Source: Ascidia mentula (Eukaryota; Chordata; Ascidiacea; Phlebobranchia; Ascidiidae). From it: a stretch of DNA of 64,000 nucleotides. A program made the position numbers and the translations under genes. This document shows positions 53,801-64,000 of this stretch, piece by piece; position 1 is the first letter of the stretch, and each line of letters opens with the position of its first letter. The stretch spans positions 4,841,001 through 4,905,000 of the forward strand of contig OX387197.1 of NCBI GenBank assembly GCA_947561715.1. The letters run 5' to 3'. Below the pieces are notes generated by a model. That model saw nothing but the letters and a program-made list of their open reading frames with translations. It was not told the DNA's origin and searched no databases.

Positions 53801-55924
53801 TTTAAGCAATGCAACCAATTAAAGAGGAAAATTTGATTAAAATAAATTTCGCCATATACGACTGACGAATGCAGTACGAAAACCAAGACCACTTACAGGA
53901 ACAACGAGAGAGATCATTCCGACACCCAGGCCTGTGATCACTCTGCCGAGGAAAAGCATCCACAGCTGACTTGAGAACCCGATCAGCTGTAATGTGGAAA
54001 CATATAACAAACTTGGCGTGCATGGGAAACGCGAAAGCTGATTCTGCTGATTTTCAAATTTTCAGTATTTTCGAAAGGAATACGCAATAACACAGGGGGA
54101 TTATTTAAGGGAAAGAGGGCCATGTGCCTTGCAGTATACGTACTGTATTAACAATGTATGAACTATATGAACTATTGCAAGCATATATTTACCGCCAAGC
54201 CCACGGCGAAAGGTATTCCACATATAATTGAAGTGTATTTTCTCCCAATTGCTTGCTGAATAAAGCCAGCTATGTAAGCCCCCACCACAGCTCCAATTGT
54301 TACAGACGCCTGTTGAAACCAAAACACGTTACGTTTGAATTTGTTGTGTTGGTTTAGAATGGCGCGTGCGTGCAGTATTTAATTCTGCGAATAAACCGCT
54401 TCCTGCGCGCCTCATTAAGTGTTTTATTCAATGGAAACAAACATCCATCATAAAGTTACACCGGCGGTTACGCAACCTCCGACAGGTAAGGGCAAATACG
54501 CGTGGGCATTTTGTTCTTGTTTTCAAACAAAAAATACATGTGTCCACCTCTATGTGCGCACGTTACGCTCGTGTTGCATGGGGCTAATAGGAATAAAAAA
54601 AACTGAAGTATTGTAACAATTGGCGCGATTGATGGATGACGATTAACAATGCAAATATTGCGAAAGGTTCGGTTGCTAATTACATACAAAAACATATATA
54701 TTAACCTGTCGGATAAGCACACTGATTTATTAACCTGTCAGTTCTTTTCAAAATATTTTGCGCATACGTAAACTAAAGCATGCATTTGAATCAGAGTGAA
54801 TTAACGTCAATGTCACCAAGCGACTGCATAACCAAGAATCCTGGATGTAAGAAAGCGTTAAGACACAATACCTAACGACAATCTATTGCTTAGCAGTTTG
54901 TTGCTGACGTAATGCCATACATAATATTAAATTTAAGCTTGTTTGGGTTAGTTTAATATCAACATTAAAAATCGTATTCAATTACACAAATACATTAACA
55001 CGTAGCACTGACCCCAAACCAACTGGCTTGCATCGTGTTGAGATAAAGTGGGGATTTGGAGCCCATCGCCTGGATGCCTGGAATCAAGGGCGACGTAATG
55101 CCCAACATGGTGCCAACTGAAACAGCTCCAAGCAGAACTATTATCACGGAAAGGTAGAGAAGGAGGCTCCCTTGTTCAATTCTAAAAAGAAAGTGCTCTT
55201 AACACAACTATTAGTTTGTGACCACAAATAGGAATTGTGATTCAAATTCAAACGTCGTTTTAACGGCTTGGAGTTCAGACGTTGCGTCCAAAACTTTCAA
55301 AGCTTCGAAAACATTGGTGTTTATCTACCAGTATTTTGCGAGTTAAAATAAGGGTGATACGACTGACCAGTATTAATATTGACACGAACCATGGAGTACC
55401 TAAAATCGTGACCGTATCTAACAAACGAAACTATATAGTTGACGTCATAGTGATAACACAGTTGTCGTGCATTCATGGCTTGATTAAAGAACACATCACA
55501 TACATTGAGCCACATGTTCTAGGCTTATGTAAAGTCATGCAATGTATTGTTTTTATTGTATTTTTAGGATTTTCTTGGAAATTTGGAAAAGCAATGCAGC
55601 CAAAAAGTGCTGAATCATTTGTAGAAATTTGCCACATACACCCTCGGGGCATCAGCCAGTCTCGTGTTGTAGTAGTTTTAAAACAGCATGCTATAACCAC
55701 AGCACTATGACTTGCGTTCAATACAAGTTTATTTTGAATATATCCAAGTTGCCACAGAGTAAACGTTAACGCATTTGGTGCCTTCCAAAAGTGACTTCTA
55801 TTAACATTTTAAACTTGACGGGCCAGAAATGCTTGTAAACCAACAAAAGACAAACTTACTTTGGTTTTGAACCAGAAGAAAGGAGAGGCTTCATTTCAAC
55901 GTCTTGTGGTGCGTCCGGCGCCAT
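50812..55924 (-). CDS. SLC2A8: Class III facilitative sugar transporter, GLUT8/GLUT6-like
   Basis: Eleven exons in transcript order: 55860-55924, 55013-55181, 54193-54309, 53897-53986, 53216-53315, 52806-52966, 52254-52442, 51800-51905, 51492-51635, 51021-51217, 50812-50952. They give 492 aa with all phases matching, the usual length of the family. MFS sugar-porter signatures are present in order: QASWFG, GRK after TM2, [41 protein letters not shown] (TM7), [20 protein letters not shown] (TM10) and the C-terminal [13 protein letters not shown] short N-terminus contains EMKPLL, a [DE]xxxL[LI] dileucine signal of the kind that keeps GLUT8 and GLUT6 in endosomes/lysosomes. The N-glycosylation sequon NVT lies in the loop after TM9, as in class III transporters. 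The expected role is hexose transport in intracellular membranes. GLUT8 versus GLUT6 assignment is by motif only. Divergent from the TYRP gene across 822 bp. Confidence 0.92.
54692..54741 (+). repeat. Short dispersed repeat, copy A
   Basis: It shares GGATAAGCA and TTTATTAACCTG in the same order and spacing with 57497-57545. Lies in an intron of the transporter. Family unknown. Confidence 0.5.
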
Positions 55925-56668
55925 TTCGATAACAAAATTTATATCACCCCGATTCCAACTCGATAATTCTGCTACCCAAATTTCAAACGCGAAAACACGC
56001 ACAATCGACCTCTGCGCGCAGCAAGCAGCGAACAGGAAGAACCCAAACGAGTCAAGTCGTTCATCATATAAGCATTAAATGCCCAGGGGCTACGTTGGCA
56101 GGAAATACCGATTACGTTCGCTGCGATTTTTTGCAAGCAAAAGTCGTTGTCAAGGAATTCCCCAAAAGTGTGAACAGCAATATTCTGACAGGGTCGTTAT
56201 CGGAACGTACATGGATTTTGACTGTCCTGCTTATTTTTTTAGACAAATAACTATTTCGAATATTTTGCGACCTAAATCGAAATTTTTGCCGTTCCATACC
56301 AAAAATTGTTGATAAATGCATAGATAATAATATTATGTTAAGCTCATAAGCAACGCAGGTTGTTTTTAGCAGTAAACCACGAAAGCATTGAGCTTGTGTA
56401 CACGTCATAATTTGAATAATGCACACTGGCGTACTTCGATGTGGCAAGTACCACACTTTCTTCAAAAAGGGTTTAAACCGGTGATGACTTTTCAATAATC
56501 TGATCATATTAAATCTAATTTCCGAACATGTGACCACAATACAACGCTCTATATCCTCCCCCAGAGTGGCGCCTTTGTTGTGGAAGAGGGATGCAACATG
56601 AAAGCCAGCGAAAACCGGGAATCGCCCCTGATAGGATTAAAAAGTCGAAAAAAGAAGCTGGAAGACTC
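55925..56668. promoter_or_regulatory. Divergent promoter region of SLC2A8 and TYRP
   Basis: It separates the two divergent start codons (822 bp including the TYRP leader). On the TYRP side it holds a GGATTA (Otx-type) site at 56634-56639 about 30 bp before the TATA box, further GATTA/TAATC cores near 56111 and 56498, and an E-box CATGTG at 56527-56532 whose reverse strand reads TCACATG, as preferred by MITF. Factor assignments are inference. Confidence 0.5.
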
Positions 56669-56675
56669 TATATAA
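56669..56675 (+). promoter_or_regulatory. TATA box of TYRP
   Basis: TATATAA lies 72 bp upstream of the TYRP start codon, with an initiator-like TCATCG about 20-30 bp further on. The spacing fits a focused core promoter. Confidence 0.75.
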
Positions 56676-56746
56676 CCTGCAGCAGTTCATCGTTTAGGCA
56701 CAGTTGTTTAGTTTCATCACAACAAGACAACCAGTGAAAAGATACA

Positions 56747-59700
56747 ATGAATTTTGTGAAATCTACGGCTTGTTTTCTTCTGTTCGCTGTTCTGTTACCA
56801 AGCGACGTCTATGGACAGTTTCCACGCGTTTGTACAAACCTTGCGTCGATTTTAAGTCGAGAATGCTGCCCACTTATGAATGGAACGGGTTCCCAATGTG
56901 GTGTCTTAGAGGGCCGTGGCCAATGTGATGACATCATCATTGATGACGCACCGTACGGCGATCAATACGTGCTGCTCGGCATCGATGATAGGGAAAGATG
57001 GCCGGAACGATTCTTTAACAGGTAAGAGATGTTCTGCATGGGAGATGATTGGCCATATTGTTCAAAAGCATGGAAAGAAAAACCTTTGTAAAATGAAGTG
57101 AAATTGTAAAATTACACGAAATGACTGTGTATGAAGACCTATATTGACCAAACACGAGACCTATATTGGTGTATGTGGACCTATATTGAACAAATTTTTT
57201 TATTTCAGATCTTGCATCTGCAGCGGCAACTTCGGTGGATTTGATTGTTCTCGATGCCGACCAGGTTGGCAAGGTGAAGACTGCCAGGAACGACGACCCG
57301 CGAATGTCAGGAGGAACATCTTGGATATGAGCGAGGAAGAGAGGATCATCTTCCTGGAGGTGTTGGATCTCTCCAAAACTGCTCCTCATCCTGATTACGT
57401 GGTGGCAAGCGAACACTACAGGTGCAGTTTAAGACTGGCTTCCAAAAAATACTAAGCAATTTATTTCTATAACAAGACTCGAAAAAATTTAAACATACAC
57501 ATATTAGCCTATTGGATAAGCAAATATTGTTTATTAACCTGACAGCATTCACGTCAAAACACGCGTAAATTTAGCTTACAACTTATTTAGGAAGGCGTGC
57601 ATTGAATTACCGTAAATTTGCAGAAATATAGTGTTATTGCGCAGAACAAAAAATGTAAAATAGGAAATCTAGATTTGGAATCTCAGGAAATTGAACTGAC
57701 ATTTGCCGATTGCTATCTAAAACGTATCTTAAAGATGTCAATTACTTACTTCAGGAATCTGCTTGGACCGAATGGCACCGACCCACAGTTTGTTAACGTT
57801 TCCATATACGATCTGTTCACCTGGAACCACTATTACTCTGTGCGGGACACACTGCTTGGCCCAGGTCAAACATACACAGCCATCGATTTCTCTCACGAAG
57901 GTCCAGCTTTCCTCACTTGGCACAGAATGCATTTGTTGAACCTGGAAGAAGACTTGCAGCGCTTATCTGGTGACCCCGCTCTTTCGTTGCCCTACTGGGA
58001 CTTTGCCATTGGAGGTAACTCGAGTTCATGTTGAAATATCGGCTGAAAGGTTATGGGACATTAGTGTTGCATAAATTTCATAGATTTTGTGGTTACTAAT
58101 TAACACCAAGTTTAAAGAACATTTTCTGTTTAAAGGATCTGAGTGTGACGTATGCACTGACGAGTTGCTGGGAGGTCGGGACTCGAACGACTCGACATTA
58201 CTCGGCAACAACTCGCGGTTTTCCGACTGGGAGGTGGTTTGTCTCAGCATGGATTGGTACAACGAAAACGTCAAGTTATGTAATGGCTCTTTCGAAGGTT
58301 TGTGATTTGTCTAACTTAGTACCTTGTGAGACGTTAAACTAAACAAGAATCTCACAAATAGATACATTTTTTTTGATATCAGAAAGAAAAATTTGCTATC
58401 GTGGCAATTAAATAGTTATCCATGTAATAGCGGTTGCTTGACCGAAATTGCAACATTCGTAAAAGTTCCATGAATCGAACTGAATATATTTGACACTTTC
58501 CACGAACTATCAGAGGAAACAAACCACTGTTTTGTTACAAACTAGAATATAAACAACAAAAATTGTTGGTATACCGCACATTGAATTGATTGCCATCGTG
58601 ATTCTTACGCAGGTCCCATTCGCCGCAACCCTGGTGGAAATGTTGAGCGACCGGCGGTCCAGACCCTCCCTCAACCCGGAGATGTTGCAAGTTGTGTCGG
58701 CGTGAATACTTACGACAGTTTCCCGTTTTATTCGGATTCAAATGGAAGCTTCCGAAATGCATTGGAAGGTGGGTCAAGCCATGTGTTTTAAGCGGAATCT
58801 GCTAAAAACAAACATTACTACAAAAGGAGTGCACGCAAAACGCCACCTCGCTAAACATTAATAGAGATCTTAACGCTTACCAGAGCGCTCTGTGCGGTAT
58901 GGCATACACTCATAAGCTATATTATTTTGACAATAACGTACCGGCGATTTCCATAATTAAATTATATTTGTTTTGGGTTCTAAAAACCTGTTTTGTTGAA
59001 GGTTACTCCAAGGTCGACGGGGAATTCGAGGTCGGTGTCCGAACCCTACACAATCTGGCTCATCTTTTTCTTAATGGGACCGGGGGAATCACCCACGCTT
59101 CAGCCAACGATCCAGTCTTTGTTCTTCTTCATTCATTCACCGATGCCATATTTGAGGAGTGGTTGCAACGGTAAAACTAACACAAATATAACTCAATATT
59201 TGGTTGTTTTTGAAGCTGCATGAAGGGATTTGACATTGAAATTTCACTTGTGTCACGCCAAAGAATTGTTGCTGGTCAGGTTTTTTACGTGAAGTAAACA
59301 CATTTTCATTGTTACTTCTAGGAACAATGCAACCTCTTCGGATTATCCGGAACAAGACGCACCCATTGGACACAACCTGGATTTCAACATGGTTCCATTT
59401 TTTCCACCAATCAAAAACCGCGAGATGTTCGTTTCCAGTCAGGATTTGGGCTACACTTACTCTGTACAGTTCGCAGGTAGGCCATATCTTGTGAAAACCC
59501 GCGGCAAGCACTTCCTTATGTAGCCTATATAGTCTATCGTAAGTTATATACCTATAACCAATTGGCTCACATCACCGACAGAAGCTACCGCAAACTTGCA
59601 ATGTAATACGATATATCAAAACATATTACTTTTTACCATTTTAAGCGGTGTATTTGTGGCGCGAACGCTTTTAATGCCATTACTCGTGCAAAACCCAATA

Positions 59701-59922
59701 TGTTTTAATTTTTTTTCAGAAACTGCTCCATCTAATACCCTGGCAACTACAGAATCGTTCGTGTGGGCCTCGGTTGGCGTCCTGGCCTTTCTGGCTCTAA
59801 ATATTTTGGTAGCGGTGTCTGTTGCTGCCGTCCGAAGGTACAAGCAACGACAAAAGGAGGAAAATCTTTACCAGAACCTGATCGCAGATGACCAAAATCC
59901 TGGCTTCATGTACACCGCCTAA
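56747..59922 (+). CDS. TYRP1/2: Tyrosinase-related protein (TYRP1/2 type)
   Basis: Eight exons, 56747-57021, 57209-57421, 57755-58014, 58136-58297, 58613-58768, 59002-59170, 59322-59476 and 59720-59922, give 530 aa, the usual length. A signal peptide (about 1-23) precedes QFPRVC. A Cys-rich EGF-like region holds [15 protein letters not shown]. The type 3 metal centre has all six histidines: His188, 210 and 219 (site [14 protein letters not shown]) and His372, 376 and 399 (site B; LHNLAH, LLHSF). A membrane span (about 477-500) is followed by a 29-residue tail with YQNL, a YxxPhi sorting motif, instead of the EExxPLL-type dileucine of vertebrate TYRP1. [31 protein letters not shown] and [11 protein letters not shown] are closer to TYRP than to TYR. 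In ascidians these proteins act in melanin formation in the larval ocellus and otolith pigment cells. Many N-glycosylation sequons are present. Confidence 0.95.
57497..57545 (+). repeat. Short dispersed repeat, copy B
   Basis: Partner of 54692-54741 (shared GGATAAGCA and TTTATTAACCTG). Lies in the second intron of TYRP. Confidence 0.5.
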
Positions 59923-60460
59923 ATGTTGGAGAACAGAAAAATATCATTGTACAGTACACGTACTTGTGAAAAATAAATAATATCAAGCAATCGAAGCATG
60001 CTTGGATACTGTAGCAACACGAAGTATGCTCCACTGCAGCAGTGTCCACAAGTGTTGAGACGCCTAAGTCGCTTTAAAAAGGGCTACATTGCGTTACCTA
60101 GGCAATATCGCTGCCGTTGTGACGTCACAAATGTTGGGATTTGGCCGAAAACTTTGCTGCAATTATTGCGATGTAAGGGGTATTTTTATCGATACTGACT
60201 CCACAATCCTGGAACAAAGCATTTTCTAACTTTAGAGCTGCATTAAAACCTCTCAAAATTGCTTTCTTTTTACCTGACTTTCCTTGCACAGACAACAATT
60301 TAACTTGAAGAAATATTTAGATATAAGGGGCAGATAGAAATATTAAATTAAAATGCATAAACATAAGAGAAAAAGCGGTGTACACAAACATCTGAAGGTT
60401 TGAAACTTTGACAATAACATCAAAAGGTTTACAAAAGCATTTTACTAAACCATTACAAGC
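59923..60460. other. Convergent 3' ends of TYRP and the BRCA2-like gene
   Basis: Contains the TYRP 3' untranslated region with an AATAAA at 59972-59977 and the 3' flank of the BRCA2-like gene. No coding similarity was found on the minus strand, in particular nothing like a BRCA2 helical or OB-fold domain. Confidence 0.65.
59972..59977 (+). terminator. Poly(A) signal of TYRP
   Basis: AATAAA lies 50 bp beyond the TYRP stop codon. Confidence 0.75.
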
Positions 60461-63067
60461 CTACACACTCTCAAAAAGTTCCATGGCCATCAGTAAACTT
60501 TCGTCCGAAATGTTGATTTGGTCTTCTTGCTTTTGCTTCAATCCCAATTTCCTTTTTGCTGAATGACCTCCATATGAAAGATGTTGTTCGTGATTTTCTT
60601 TGTTAGAAGAAGCATCCAAACCAGTGAATGACACAGCATTTTGCCTGGTTACGCTACTACTATCAAGAGATATTTTTCTTCTTGGGGGTTTATATGAACT
60701 GTTTCGTCGTTTTGCTTTTGGGCAACTGCTAAATGACCCAACAGGTCTTCTTTCACTACACGTTCCATTTTTCAGGTTGGACACCCTGGGAGTAGAAAGA
60801 GATTGTTGAGCATTTACAATTTCATTCAGGCATCTCACAGGAGCTAGGTTTGGTGTGCCATTGGTAGGTGTTGTTGGCAGTTTTTCATTACCACCATCCT
60901 CACTTTGATCTTCAAACAGATGCTGCACTCTTTTCCAAGCTTGTTTAGAAATGTTAAGAGGCTTACTGCTTGCTGTGTTGAAGCCTGAAAACTTCACTGG
61001 GTCATTTTCATCAACAAGATTTTTGGCTCTGTTGAGTGAATCACTTGATACCAACAAAGGCTTTTTACTGGCAGTTGTGAAGCCAGTTGTACAACTTTTT
61101 ACAGCTTGGGATGCTGAGGTCCTGTGTGCAGAATGAGGAAAAACTGTGTTTTTTGCATCTTCACTGGAAGGAACTGGCATACAGGTTAAAACACCTGTGG
61201 TCAAAGTAGAATTGCACTTTTTTGCTGTCATGTTTGCAGCACCCTGGTTGCTGCATGGAACAGAACTAGAAGATTTATCACATTTAATAGTGGAGACAGG
61301 TTCTGAATTATTGATAATAATACTGCATGCTTTTTTCCATGCATCTTTTGATACAGTAACACCTCTCTCTGTTGCATGCTTTGATGTGGGAATGGTACTG
61401 TTTGGTTTATCAAGGTTTGCAATAAAACTTTCAGCTCTTTTCCACGAAGCTGCTGACACTTGAACAGGCTTTTTACTGGCTGTTTGAAATCCAACACAAG
61501 TGTTGTTGAATAAGGTAAGGTTAATGCCAATTGCTTGTACACTCTCAACATCTTGCTTCTCACTCATTTGCTCAACTTGCAAACTGTTTTGAATGTCATC
61601 ATAAACAGCAGTTTCTTCACTACCCAACTGTTGGTTGAAAGATTCAAAGGATATCTTCTTAGCAATTGTGGAAGTCAAACCAGATGGCCTAGCCAAAATA
61701 TTTTTATCACTTTGTAACTCAGTGGTAGGTATTCTTTTGCTGGTCTCTGCTTTGGTGTCACTATTTACTGTATGTAGCTTTACTGCAGGTGACACAACAC
61801 TCGACTTTCTTGTGGAAGAAACTTCTTGCTTCTTTTTCCATGGGTTATATTCATCAACGTGAGGGGTCGAGGGACGCTTTTTGGCTAGGGTTCTCATTGT
61901 TACTGGTGTGGATTTGCTATCATCCACATGCTGCGACAGCTTGGGTGTGGTAATGGATCGGTTAAGGTTGCAGCTTCTGGTTTTTCGCCGTGTAGCACCC
62001 CGGCACTTCCTTAAGACTGGAGAGCGATTTCCACTGACTGCCATTGGGTGATCACTTACTTTCAAGTGTGGTACAGATGGGGTTTGACATTCGACTGCTG
62101 CCATTGTAGCATCCATTGTGTGACTATGCAGAATTTCACTGCTTTTATTTGGAGTAACAGCAGACGCAAGAAGTGGAGTACTAGCATGCACTCCAGGCAC
62201 TTTGCCAGTAAAGTCAGATACACCTGCAGGTGTCTGTGGCACAATTTCATTTGTTTGAATAGTGGAAGACTGACAAGGATACAAAAACTTTGTTCTATTC
62301 TTTTCTTCAGTGGCAAGGGCTTGTGTTATAGAAAAACTTGGTGGGCTTTCAATTTTCTCGCATTGTATATGTGATGTCTTAATTGGTGTGGAATGACATC
62401 TGCAAATAAATACATATACACAGTTTTTGCTGAAATTCACAACATATTTTGAGTTGTATTACAGTATTGCTTACTTTATTTCATGAACCACCGGCTGCTT
62501 TGATTGAATTGTGGCCTTTTCAGAAGATTTTTTTGCAAGTAGCTCTTTTTCAGCCTTTTCATTTAAATCATCAAACCAGTTTGGATTTCTTGGACCCAAC
62601 TCTAAACAATTGTTTGATAAGTTCCAGATTGGAAAGTTTGTTCTTTGCACGGACGATTTTGTTTCGGCAATCGTTTTATGCGCGGACGATCGCAACGTTT
62701 TTCGTATGTTAATGCATTAGCAAGTAAAAATTGCGCAGATTATCGGTAAAGTAACGCAAAAGTGTGCAGAGGATATATACTCCGCGGACAATATTTTTTC
62801 CAATCTGGGATAAGTTGGACATTGACATTCTGTTTACAAATCTGGCCAGACACAAGCAAATTACAACAATTATAAGATATTTTACAACAAAAGATCGGCT
62901 TTAGCATAAAGATTCGCACTATCTACAATATGCTTACGATTTTTCTTCAAATAAAGCAATCAAGCCAAAAAAGAGATTAAAGTACCTTTCATAAGTTCCT
63001 CATTTTTCAAAATTTCACTGATCACTTGTTCGTCAATGTCGTCAAAAAAATAATCAACATGAGCCAT
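60461..63067 (-). CDS. BRCA2: Short BRCA2-like protein with PALB2 motif and BRC repeats
   Basis: Three exons in transcript order, 62986-63067, 62475-62601 and 60461-62399, give about 715 aa in phase. Residues 29-38 (LGPRNPNWFDDL) match the PALB2-binding motif of human BRCA2 (LGPISLNWFEEL). The intron before it is phase 1, splitting the codon before Leu, as in human exon 2/3. The large exon has RAD51-binding BRC repeats: FQTASKKPVQVS (about residue 372), FTTASKKPLLVSS (about 509) and FNTASSKPLNIS (about 541), each followed by a W/L-x-[RK]-x-x-x-[LFI] second half, plus a degenerate unit at about 413 (GVTVSKDAWKKACSII). The C-terminus is basic, with KAKRRNSS, PPRRKIS and SAKRKLGLK, and ends DESLLMAMELFESV. 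No helical domain, OB folds or tower domain are present. BRCA2 loads RAD51 on DNA during homologous recombination. The start at 63067 is the only ATG joining in phase. The rest of a normal BRCA2 could be a separate gene. Confidence 0.85.
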
Positions 63068-64000
63068 TAAAACCTCTTTGCACCAAAATTAACTGCAATG
63101 TTGCTGTTCGGTCGAACCATATGTAAACAAACTCTCAGGGAAATTGTGTTTGCCGCCAGACACATTGTCGGAACTTTAAACTGATTATTTCCTGACTAAA
63201 TATCCGGAGCACAATAAAAAAAACTTGAGTACGAAGAAGATGCATTTTTTGACGTTTATTATTTAAAATTACCAAACTTGTACCATTAGATTCAATTAAT
63301 TATCGATGTGGAAAGGAAATATTATAATTTAAAATGGAATGTCAAAGCATAGTTGGCTATACTAAATATTTAGTATGTGGTCAAACAATAACAGTGCACT
63401 TCAATGGCCCCAAAATGTAAAAAAACAAACAAAAGAGCGGGTTTAAAAGAAAAATTAGTATTTTTGTACGGGTAACAAGTAAAATATTCAAATTATTCGA
63501 ATGTCACTCCGCGTATAGGGCGGAAGAATACATGAAACGCCCGATTGGCCTTTGTGACGTGAATGTGCGCAGCAACGATGTGTGGGAGGGAAGTGATTGT
63601 GTGAGCGAAAAGTGTGCGATTTTCCTTGATTTTGTGCTGAACTTGTACTTCTTAATGCGCCCGACCGAGAACTCACTGACCGCCGATCACGATTGCAAGT
63701 TCTTCGTTTGTCAACAGGTAAATATAATGCTTAGTTTTCTACAAAACAGTCGTTTTTTTGGTGTTCCGCGAGTGTGCCAGCAGTATACGCAAGGCGCACT
63801 GGTCGATGCATGCGTTAGTCAATACAAGATGGAGGCTCACACGGTCGGCGAGAGGACGAGCGCCGTGGGTTTGCCATGACACGCAGTGTGTGTGTTGCGC
63901 TGTGCTTACCAAATTCGCCTGACTTTGTCCAGGCGGCCTTTTCCACGCCTTTTTTTACGAAAACTCAATGATTACAGCACACACACACGAAGATACTATG
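63068..64000. other. Upstream region of the BRCA2-like gene and right edge
   Basis: AT-rich DNA to about 63520, then a more G+C-rich block. A stretch ending GTCAACAG|GTAAATA at 63718 looks like a 5' exon with a donor on the plus strand, perhaps the untranslated first exon of a gene beyond the window. The open frame 63532-63879 has no recognisable similarity. A short CA run lies near 63977. Confidence 0.4.

Noticed and set aside
62602-62695. Open-frame extension upstream of the PALB2-motif exon
   Set aside because: Using the AG at 62602-62603 restores phase with the first exon and matches the human intron; the extension has no in-phase acceptor or ATG.

Overview
The window is AT-rich, intron-bearing animal DNA. 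The gene set (a tyrosinase-related protein with a membrane anchor, a KANK protein, tankyrase, RBBP4/7, PBDC1, a class III sugar transporter) together with compact genes and short introns suggests an invertebrate chordate, most likely an ascidian tunicate of the Ciona type. The species cannot be fixed from sequence alone. All gene models were built by hand from homology, reading frame, splice consensus and exon phase, and every internal junction of the listed models is phase-compatible unless stated.

Layout: 129-1094 (-) is the large 5' coding exon of RBBP4/7, running off the left edge. 1849-3368 (+) is PBDC1, head to head with RBBP4 over a 754 bp shared promoter holding an E2F-like site. 4655-6201 (+) is an unrecognised three-exon basic protein. 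6440-6850 (+) is a small multi-pass membrane protein just downstream, possibly in a trans-spliced operon. 8766-21942 (+) is a complete 21-exon tankyrase (about 1,202 aa). 23771-24421 (-) is a seven-finger C2H2 protein. 26921-39806 (-) is a KANK gene with KN motif, coiled coil, acidic stretch and ankyrin repeats, with an alternative first exon at 42881-43037. About 7.8 kb without a recognisable gene follows. 50812-55924 (-) is an 11-exon GLUT8/GLUT6-like transporter. 56747-59922 (+) is a tyrosinase-related protein, divergent from the transporter and with a clear TATA box. 60461-63067 (-) is a BRCA2-like gene convergent with it.

The strongest unusual points are: (i) a short BRCA2-like protein (about 715 aa) that keeps the PALB2-binding motif, the human intron position in front of that motif and three good BRC repeats, but has no room for the DSS1/OB-fold DNA-binding domain; (ii) four hammerhead-ribozyme-like motifs in KANK introns, one with every core element and the cleavage triplet in place; (iii) a 114 bp near-perfect hairpin in a tankyrase intron; (iv) a hAT-type MITE with an exact 8 bp target duplication; (v) a phase-matched alternative KANK first exon.

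Functionally the genes are unrelated housekeeping, signalling, cytoskeletal and pigment genes. Only the two divergent pairs (RBBP4/PBDC1 and SLC2A8/TYRP) and the possible 4.6-6.9 kb operon suggest shared regulation.
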